A model generated the notes under the pieces. That model was not told where the DNA came from, did not search any database, and saw nothing but the letters and a program-made list of their open reading frames with translations. A DNA stretch of 49,210 bases from Gliomastix tumulicola. Its lineage: Eukaryota; Ascomycota; Sordariomycetes; Hypocreales; Bionectriaceae. The stretch spans positions 1-49,210 of the forward strand of contig BCHX01000016.1 of NCBI GenBank assembly GCA_001599755.1, read 5' to 3'. Shown here piece after piece: positions 42,473-49,210 of the stretch (position 1 is its first letter; every line of letters starts with the position of its first letter). Both the position numbers and the translations under genes were made by a program.

Positions 42473-42623
42473 CGTTACGGCCTGGTCACCCGTAGCCCTA
42501 TAAGCGCTGTAGGCACACCTTTGATTGCTCAGTCATCGATCAAGGCCCAATCTTTTGCCCAAGTGGCGTAGTGGGATGTGCCTCCACTACTGTACGAACC
42601 CCAGACTAGCTGGATTCGTGACA
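42473..42623 (+). mobile_element. Solo-LTR-like element, copy 3, upstream of the P450
   Basis: 151 bp, begins CGTTACGG (TG expected) and ends CGTGACA. It is flanked by a perfect 5-bp duplication, TCTAG (42468-42472 and 42624-42628). TG...CA-type ends and a 5-bp duplication fit a solo LTR left by recombination; no internal retrotransposon sequence is present. It ends 209 bp before the P450 start codon and has the same orientation. Confidence 0.85.
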
Positions 42624-42688
42624 TCTAGTGTATACTTAGCCTCGTCAAGTGCGAACGACCGTTCCTCAGCACCTCGTTGTCGGCTTGC

Positions 42689-42694
42689 TATAAA
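42689..42694 (+). promoter_or_regulatory. TATA-like box of the P450 gene
   Basis: TATAAA, 138 bp upstream of the ATG at 42833 and about 65 bp downstream of the solo LTR end. Position fits a core promoter with a leader of about 100 nt; not proven. Confidence 0.45.
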
Positions 42695-42832
42695 CCTACT
42701 CGCACACGCTTTTGGGACTCTTATAAGACGTACCGTACAGACCTGTGCTCTTCAAGCTACTATAACCCAAGCCCTTATCTCTATTGTCACACGTATTGTC
42801 CTAAAGGACACTATAACAACGCGTACCGCACG

Positions 42833-44473
42833 ATGATTATCCCCTTCGTTAGCCTCGGCTTCTTACTGCTGATTTCCTTGGTCTACTGTCTTCACAAGCC
42901 AGGGGCGGCCCTCAACCTGCCCCCAGGGCCAAGGCCACTCCCTATAGTCGGCAGCCTCAGTCACCTCCCGTCGTCGTGCGAACCTGAGTACAGGCACTGG
43001 CTCAAGTTCAAAGATCTCTACGGGCCAGTGAGTTCACTGACTGTCCTTGGTCGCACCATGGTCATCCTACACGACAAGCAAGCGGCGGACTTCCTACTCA
43101 AGGAAAATTCCACCAGCACATCCGACAGGCCGGTCCAGCCCTTTGCCGATCTCTGCGGATTTGGTGTGTTCCTGTCAAGCCTCCAGTATGGTCCGATCTA
43201 CCGCCGTTGCCGGAACATGATCAGACGACAGATGGGGAGCAGCAAAGCCAAAGCAGCACGTTGGGCCACGGTGCAGGACGTCGAGTCGCGGAGGCTGCTA
43301 CTTCGGACATTAGCAGCTCCGGACGAGCTCGTCAGCCATTTCAAAACGTAGGCCCAGGTCTACTGCCCATATTCGATCGAAGTTCCACTAATCAGCTACA
43401 GGCAATCAACTGCCGTGATCCTGCAGATTACTTATGGCTATTCGATTTCCCACGATAAACCCGATCAACTGGTCCGGATCATTGAGGACTTCATGTATAA
43501 TATTTCCCTCGCCTATGTGCCTCTCAAATGGGCTGTCGACGTGTTCCCCTGGCTCTCGTACCTACCCGACTGGTTCCCCGGCACGGGCTTCAAACAGACA
43601 GCAACGGAGTGGAGCCGGCTGACAGAAGATGTCGTCAACCTTCCGTATGCGACCGTCCGCAGACAGATGGCCGATGGCTCCCACAGACCTTCTTTCGTTT
43701 CTGCATTGGTTGAAGACTACAGCGGGAGGGACGGCGTGGAAGGGCTAAGTCAAAATGACGAGACACTGATCAAAAACACGGCAGCGATCATGTACGGCGG
43801 CGGCGCGGATACAACCTCGTCAGTCATGACCTGCTTTTTGCTCGCCATGGTGCTCTATCCCGACGTGCAGAAGAAAGCGCAGGAAGAGATTGATGGCAGG
43901 ATTCCACCAGCAACCAGACTTCCAGAGCTTTACGATCGAGACACTTTGACGTACGTCAACGCTGTGGTCAAAGAGTGCCATCGTTGGTTCCCCATTGTGC
44001 CTATGGGACAGTGTCATGTGGCGACAAAGAACTTGCAATATGGCGGATACGATATTCCCAAGGGGTCCTTCCTTCTTCCAGCCAGATGGTGGTTCTTGCA
44101 TGACCCTACAGTCTACTCTCACCCGGACATCTTCGAGCCTGAGCGCTTCCTGGGGCCGCGGTGCGAGCCGGACCCAACGCCCCATCAATTTGGTTATGGT
44201 AGGCGGGCATGCCCAGGCCAGTATATTGCGTCGGACACTCTCTTCCTTACCATGGCACGAATCTTGGCTACATTCGACATCCGAAAAGCCGTCAACGAGA
44301 ACGGGCGGGAGCTTGAGGTCGCCCCGCAATCGCGAGCCGGCATCATAGACTGCCCTGCTCTGTTCCCGTATGATATACGGCCAAGGAGCAAAGAACAGAT
44401 CGACCTAATCATTAGGTCACAAAAACAGTTTCCGGGAGAGGGCGGCGATCCTCTTCACCTTGGGATTAGCTAA
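42833..44473 (+). CDS. Cytochrome P450 monooxygenase (2 exons)
   Basis: Exon 1 is 42833-43347 and exon 2 43402-44473; the 54-nt intron has a GTAGGC donor, CACTAAT branch region and CTACAG acceptor. The join gives 528 residues, normal for a microsomal P450. Residues 1-20 are the membrane anchor, followed by the proline hinge NLPPGPRPLPIVGS. The I-helix motif is GGGADTTSS (304-312), the K-helix ExxR is E363/R366 (KECHR), then FEPERF, and the heme loop FGYGRRACPGQ has the ligand C442. The wording resembles the O-methylsterigmatocystin-oxidoreductase-like group of secondary-metabolism P450s. No lesion is visible. A solo LTR sits directly upstream. Substrate unknown; terpenoid tailoring is an inference from the UbiA and isomerase genes in the window. 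Confidence 0.94.
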
Positions 44474-45228
44474 GGCAGGTTTCTTAGCCCGGGTGGAGGC
44501 TGCAAGAAAGAGGAGGGTGAGGAGTCCGTGGAACGTTAGTACGGAGGCTCGGAAAGGAAGGGAGACGCAAGAATTTGTAGTGTTGTGGCAATCTGGTGCA
44601 CCACCGGGGTAGGGGGCGATGGTCTAGGATTCTAGAAACTCATTCAATTGAAAGTGACACCGTGTGTCGGAAAGTGTATAGGCCACGCCGCAATGCCGCA
44701 ATGCCCCAATCTCCACTCTAGCATTTCCCGCGGGTAGCATACTAGAGGCGAGAGTTGAGGCCGCTGGCCATAGGCGTACGGTCACTTAGTAGGCGGAGCG
44801 AGGTCCCGGCTGCACCCGAATGCTGTCAAGATCTCTTTCGTCCGGCTTGCGCGCTGTGCGGGTGAGGTCCGTGTGCCTACCTAGGAAGGACGGAAGATCG
44901 CCCGCCTTAGGCTGCCCCAACCCATCGATGCCTCACCACGACTCAGGGGGGATGCGTGTTTGCGGCCTGAGAGCACCATGAATTCTTGAGAGATAGTGGG
45001 ACGCATCGGGCTTTTGCGTGTTTCATGGGCATGCATGGTCAGAATGGCAATTGAATTGGATGGATCTTAGGCTGTAAACAATATAATACTAATGCCCGAT
45101 ACGCACAATCGTGACCGATAGTTTGATTCGATATCATAATTCTCATGCTAACAGAAACATGTCGCATGGGGCTACATGTATTCGGCCTCCGGCAGCGGCG
45201 CGAGCGTCAAGAGTATACTATCGCTGTG
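44474..45228. other. Intergenic region
   Basis: 3' region of the P450 and of the minus-strand leucine-zipper gene (convergent). No gene recognised. Confidence 0.45.
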
Positions 45229-45769
45229 TTACAGCCCTGGGGTTTCGTTCCCTTGGTGCGGAGGGTGATAGCGATCGTAGAAACTCTCGCACTGCCAACA
45301 AGCGAACTCGCTATAGTTTCCGCCAAGAACCGCCGCATCAAGATTTGAGAGGCCTGTTGTGATGTGGGTCAGCGTACAGGCATATTCGGCGGTTTGGGGG
45401 GGTAAAGCTCTTTGTAACCTACTCTGCCAATCTGGTGCCTGGCTCTGCGCTCGAGACTGGTGGGCATTACTCTGCACTGTGTACAGATTCCTGATCCCGG
45501 CCTTGACCTCCCCTAGCTCGTCCTTGATTTGGCCAAGCACGACCTCCATCGTGCTCAGCCTATTCCGTAGATATCCGTTTTCCTTCTCGAGGCGCTCGAT
45601 ATGCTGGCCTTTCGTTGGACGCCAGACTTTGGGCGGCCCTTTGTTTTGTTTTCGCCCGCTGACGATTTGTGCGTCAGCCGAGTCTGTTGATTTGTATGAT
45701 GTCAGTCCCCGTGAGTGTTTGTCTTTACGACGGTCATTTACCTGCAAGGTCCTGAGCTGGTGTAGCCAT
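45229..45769 (-). CDS. Leucine-zipper protein with basic region (3 exons)
   Basis: Exons are 45769-45742, 45683-45423 and 45353-45229; introns of 58 and 69 nt (GTAAAT and GTAGGT donors, CTGAC branch sites, ACAG acceptors) restore one frame of 137 residues (MATPAQDLAD...). A basic stretch at 20-35 (RKQNKGPPKVWRPTKG) is followed by a zipper with heptad positions L41, L48, M55, I62 and V69. The C-terminus carries a CWQC pair. It is the layout of a short bZIP-like factor, but the canonical bZIP N-x7-R is not evident. It lies between the P450 and the methyltransferase, so it could be a local regulator; that is inference. Its shape resembles 14391-14788. Confidence 0.65.
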
Positions 45770-47224
45770 CGCTCATGTAGTCATGGAAATGACGGCAGAG
45801 TGCCTCAGTGACAAAGACGTTGTAGCAAGTCCAACGGCTTAGTACCGAACCATAGCCAGGACACTGCGGAAGTCTACGCGTGCTAGATACCTCCGGGCTC
45901 ATGGGGAAGCTCGAGGCAAGAAAGAAGTTATGGACCTAGGGACCGGCACGCGGGGATGCAATCGAGGCATCGTGCATTCCGCAATCTTTTTATCCATCAC
46001 AAAATGCCGAGCCTTTCTTGAAGGCCGATAGCTCCCCTCACTGGCTACTGGTGGCTCTACGGCCACACCCTTAGATTGATGTATTGACCCTCACACGGTA
46101 GAAACGAAAAGGGCACGTCCTCATGGCTCATGACTCTCTCGCGTGGATTTCCCATTTGGGGCTGTGCTGTCCACATTTTGCTAGAGAAGCGGGGCAGGCC
46201 AAGACTACCCGCCAGCGCTCGCTTCTATGGGCTTGATGTGTCGCAGCAAGCAGACAGTCCGGTGCTTCCAACAGACGTTCCATAGGTATCTTCGTACAAA
46301 ACACGTACAAAAGGGTACAAAAAGACGGCGCAGGGGAGGGGGGTAAGTGCATGCCCCGTATACGTGTTTCTGCCCCTAGAAGCTCTGGGCCCGAAGTTGG
46401 AGGCGGGGGGAAACAGCCAAAGGTGGCCATGCGGGGCTAGCTCGGTTCGGGGGCGTGAGCCTAACGCGGAATTGCTATCACCTTTACGACCCTCACACAC
46501 CAACACCACACCGAANCACAACGTACTACACCGGAGGCCGCATAGGAGGCTGGTCCTGGCATTGGCCCTGTCAATCAACTCCGCCGCGTCACGCCATCTT
46601 TTGACTTTGAATTGGCTTAGCCCGGTCCGCGTCTCGGGTTGTATTAGCCCCTTCTCCACTTCTCCGGGCGCCTGCATTTGCTCTCTTTCTGAANGTCCTG
46701 GCCCGTCTTGGGTCCGTCTTAGCTTACCTCGCTCTCGCTCGCGGCACAGGTTATCGGNCACATCCGTATTGTAGCTCCCGGTTGCCATCCGATTGTTCCT
46801 AAGCCCTGCCCGAACAAACCGCGATCTCTCTAACCCACACCGGCCTTGGCCACTTTGCCTGCAATCTGCGTACCGAGCTTTTTGGCCCCCGCGGCCGGCT
46901 TCCGTGCTCCCTGCTTCCGTCCTTCCTCCCAAGTGGCCTGCTTCCGTGTTCAGCTGAGTGCTAACCATTATCACTACAATACTTATGGTTCTTGAGCTAT
47001 AGTCGAGCACCTAGCCCATGCTNGCNACAAGCTTTGCCCCTTTGCTCGTACGTCCCGCCAGCTTTTAGCTGCCAGGCTTAAGCTCACGCATCTCATCAGC
47101 CACTGGCCCGTCACTGGACTCTGCCGACGGGCCTTTTCCGGGCACCCCTGCCACCCCTGCCACCCTATGCCTGGCATGAGTTGGCCAAAGCCCCTCGCCG
47201 GTCACCGGATTCCCACTTGCTCTG
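45770..47224. other. Intergenic region with N bases
   Basis: A 261-codon minus-strand frame (46225-47010) crosses it, but it is low in recognisable structure and has three N-affected codons; I do not call it. No other feature seen. Confidence 0.4.
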
Positions 47225-47376
47225 TGTTANGGCCTGGTCACCCGTAGCCNTATAAGCGCTGTAGGCACACCCTTGATTGCTCAGTCATCGACCAATGGCC
47301 CAATCTTTTGCCCAAGTGGCGTAGTGGGATGTGCCTCCACTACTGTACGAACNCCAGACTAGCTGGATTCGTGACA
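47225..47376 (+). mobile_element. Solo-LTR-like element, copy 4, upstream of the methyltransferase
   Basis: 152 bp, TGTTANGG...CGTGACA, flanked by a perfect 5-bp duplication CTCTG (47220-47224 and 47377-47381). Nearly identical to copy 3 (42473-42623). It ends 146 bp before the methyltransferase start codon, in the same orientation as the gene. Confidence 0.88.
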
Positions 47377-47522
47377 CTCTGCCCAGGCAACGGAATTGNC
47401 TATCTTGGGCCTTTGGTNAANCAAGCACCAATAGCCATGTCTATAGAATGTCTATAAACAGCTGGCGACGGCCTTTTCGGTGTCCTAGTGGATTTACGAG
47501 GGTAGCAAACAATCAATACACA

Positions 47523-48469
47523 ATGTCGTCTCCGATCTACAGTCTGAACCGAGAGCATGAGAAGGGAAGGCTGGACAGCCAGCATGCCGTCTTCAAGTCC
47601 ATCACCAGGACACTCCTTCCCGATCATGTTTATGAGCATTTGTCCGCGCTTGGGCGGCCCCCCGCGGTAGCTGATGTGGCTGCTGGCTCCGGAATCTGGC
47701 TCTTAGACCTGGCCCATACGCTTCCGGCCACATCGCGCCTCGACGGCTTTGACCTAGATACGTCCAAGTTTCCCCAATCCGTTCCACCCAANGTGCGATT
47801 CCAATATGGCGACTGTCTCAGACCGTTCCCCGAGAGTTTGCANGGACAATATGACTGCGTCCACGTGCGGCTCCTAGCCACCGCTCTCCGAGCTGAGGAA
47901 TGGGCGGTCGTNGCGAGGCACCTGCGGGATCTCCTGCGTTCAGACGGATGGCTGGTGTGGGATGAGATGGGCCATACAAGCTGCACCTGCATACCCATGA
48001 CGGGGCATTTCCAGAAAACCATCGCTACCGATGTCCGATGGGCCATCTCGCTGGGCAGAGATGTTACGTGAGTACACCCCTACTTGCAGAAGACTACACC
48101 AGCGTTGGAGGACTGACACGTTGAAGCGCTCTGGTGAAACTCAAGCGGACTGTCGAGAGCGAGGGTTTCAGCCACTGCCAGGAGCAGCAATTCAACACCT
48201 ATGCTGCGAGCCGAGAAATCCAGGTGGCCGCGAGCAAAGTCATCATCGCTGGTTTTGGACAGATCATGCACGGCATGGTCGATCAGGGCGGGTTCGAGGA
48301 CATACAGACGCACGATGTAGCNAACCAGAGGACAGCGGAGCTGNGAGAGGACATCGAGGAGGGGATCTGTCTCATCGGCTTTCACATCNACTGGGTTAGT
48401 GGCCAGAAGCTAGACCTACCAACCGTCAGTTTCAATGAGATGGCGGGGCCGGGCCTTCAACAACCGTAG
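47523..48469 (+). CDS. Class I SAM-dependent methyltransferase (2 exons)
   Basis: Exon 1 is 47523-48067 and exon 2 48127-48469; the 59-nt intron (GTGAGT donor, ACTGAC branch, GAAG acceptor) restores one frame of 295 residues. The N-terminal 45 residues are the usual helical lid. Motif I is at 50-60 (ADVAAGSGIW), with the acidic end of strand 2 in FDLD (76-79), then YGDCLRPFP (motif II) and LLRSDGWLVWDEM (motif III). The wording fits the fungal small-molecule methyltransferases frequent in metabolite clusters, distantly related to LaeA-type. Several N bases cost single residues, but the gene looks whole. A solo LTR lies 146 bp upstream. Substrate unknown; O- or C-methylation of a terpenoid is a guess. 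Confidence 0.86.
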
Positions 48470-49210
48470 TTTNAAGGGNCTACTGTGGATAGCTTCGCGN
48501 ATTACACGCATTCGGGTTGGGTTGGCTACACCTCCAGTGTGTGCTCCCCCTTATCCTTACTGAAGAGCGCGCATGGGTGTGCTCGATTAGCAAGTCGTAG
48601 CTGCGCAGTACCCTGGCTCAAACAGCACGTCCACCGATAGCCACTGATGTGAAAGAAAGACGAAAGGCAGATGGAGTTAACAGAGATTAGGCTANCAAGT
48701 CTTTCACGTACACTGATATCTTGAAATCATGTGAAAGGGGACGGTTACTTGCTTAGTGAATTGAGCCGAGAATGGCGTAAAGAAGGCGCATTCATCGCCA
48801 CTCTCCGTAACGCCCCGAGGCGTAGCGACCTTGANATTGTTGGCCTCACTTCCACTTGCTTCTTCCCACGGCTTCAACGCCTATCAGCGGCTAAATCATC
48901 GGCNGTCGTCAAGGCAATGATCGCGTCCTTCGCGGAAGCCCATGACAGAAGGAANGATTCGCATGGAGGAATAGACCGCCGCATCAATAAGGCCTTGGAA
49001 TACGCGGTGCACAGACGGGGTGGTAGGCGCAAACAAAGTCGTTGTGGCGAGGGAAAACGGGGGGGCGTTGCTATGACCGGCGAGCCGACCCCCGTCCCGG
49101 CGTGGGTATTCTGCGTCGCCCAGGACGTCTGAGGGAGATGTGATGGTACTCGTGGGCCATCTCAATGACAGGTCCTGTTCTTTGGGAGCATCTTTCGCTA
49201 CAGGAGCGCA
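48470..49210. other. Window end, nothing certain
   Basis: A plus-strand frame of 133 codons (48731-49132) and a minus-strand frame of 89 codons (49165-48896) overlap; both have N-affected codons and no known domain. Either could be the edge of a gene continuing outside the window. Confidence 0.35.

Noticed and set aside
42473..42623. MITE rather than LTR for the 151-bp family
   Set aside because: The ends are only weakly inverted (TGTTACG and CGTGACA) and the duplication is 5 bp with TG...CA termini, which fits a solo LTR better; a MITE is not fully excluded.
46225..47010. 261-codon minus-strand ORF
   Set aside because: No domain, odd composition, three N-affected codons; a gag-like reading was considered but no zinc knuckle, protease or reverse transcriptase accompanies it.
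1..49210. tRNA or rRNA genes
   Set aside because: No B-box-like GGTTCGANTCC with a matching A box and no rRNA segment was seen by eye; a covariance search would be decisive.

Overview
The window reads as accessory DNA of a filamentous ascomycete (Pezizomycotina), from a draft assembly with scattered N bases. The evidence is the many short introns (47-69 nt, GTNNGN donors, CTRAY-like branch sites, YAG acceptors) that restore frame in seven genes, a CFEM-type Pth11-like receptor, a secreted LysM protein, a microsomal P450, a DUF3505-type zinc-finger ORF and fungal transposon families. I cannot fix the genus.

Layout. 1-3360 and 37727-41500 are the two arms of a large inverted repeat, about 34 kb apart; each carries a decayed cytochrome-b5-domain fragment and a conserved end of a DUF3505-type ORF. 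Outside the right arm (41650-42270), and again at 5508-5945, lies a minisatellite built on a GGGNCCC palindrome; a third, truncated copy of the arm's outer end follows at 5950-6358. Between the arms: a Gln/Pro-rich coiled-coil protein (7488-8345), a disordered protein (9398-10270), an intact CFEM receptor (11824-13334), a small leucine-zipper protein (14391-14788), a SnoaL/Trt14-like isomerase candidate (15598-16032) convergent with a UbiA-superfamily prenyltransferase or terpene cyclase (16842-17822), two chromodomain-like ORFs (18960-19442, 25655-26074), a nonsense-interrupted secreted LysM protein (23572-24774), a Ser/Thr-rich single-pass surface protein (26631-28238), a small membrane protein (29367-29974), then a graveyard of transposons: a Mutator-like (MULE) transposase pseudogene split by a hAT-type MITE (30524-32110), a decayed unrecognised gene (33851-35113) and a LINE remnant (35155-35540). 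Right of the inverted repeat lie a complete P450 (42833-44473), a second leucine-zipper protein (45229-45769) and an SAM methyltransferase (47523-48469).

How genes may work together. UbiA enzyme, SnoaL-like isomerase, P450 and methyltransferase are the enzyme types of fungal (mero)terpenoid pathways, but they lie in two groups about 25 kb apart and no PKS or NRPS is present, so a shared pathway is inference. The most striking structural point is that the P450 and the methyltransferase each have a solo-LTR-like element of the same family, with a perfect 5-bp target-site duplication, in the same orientation 146-209 bp upstream of their start codons. Many lesions are consistent with C-to-T changes (CAG/CAA to TAG/TAA, TGG to TGA), as expected from repeat-induced point mutation, but this was not measured.
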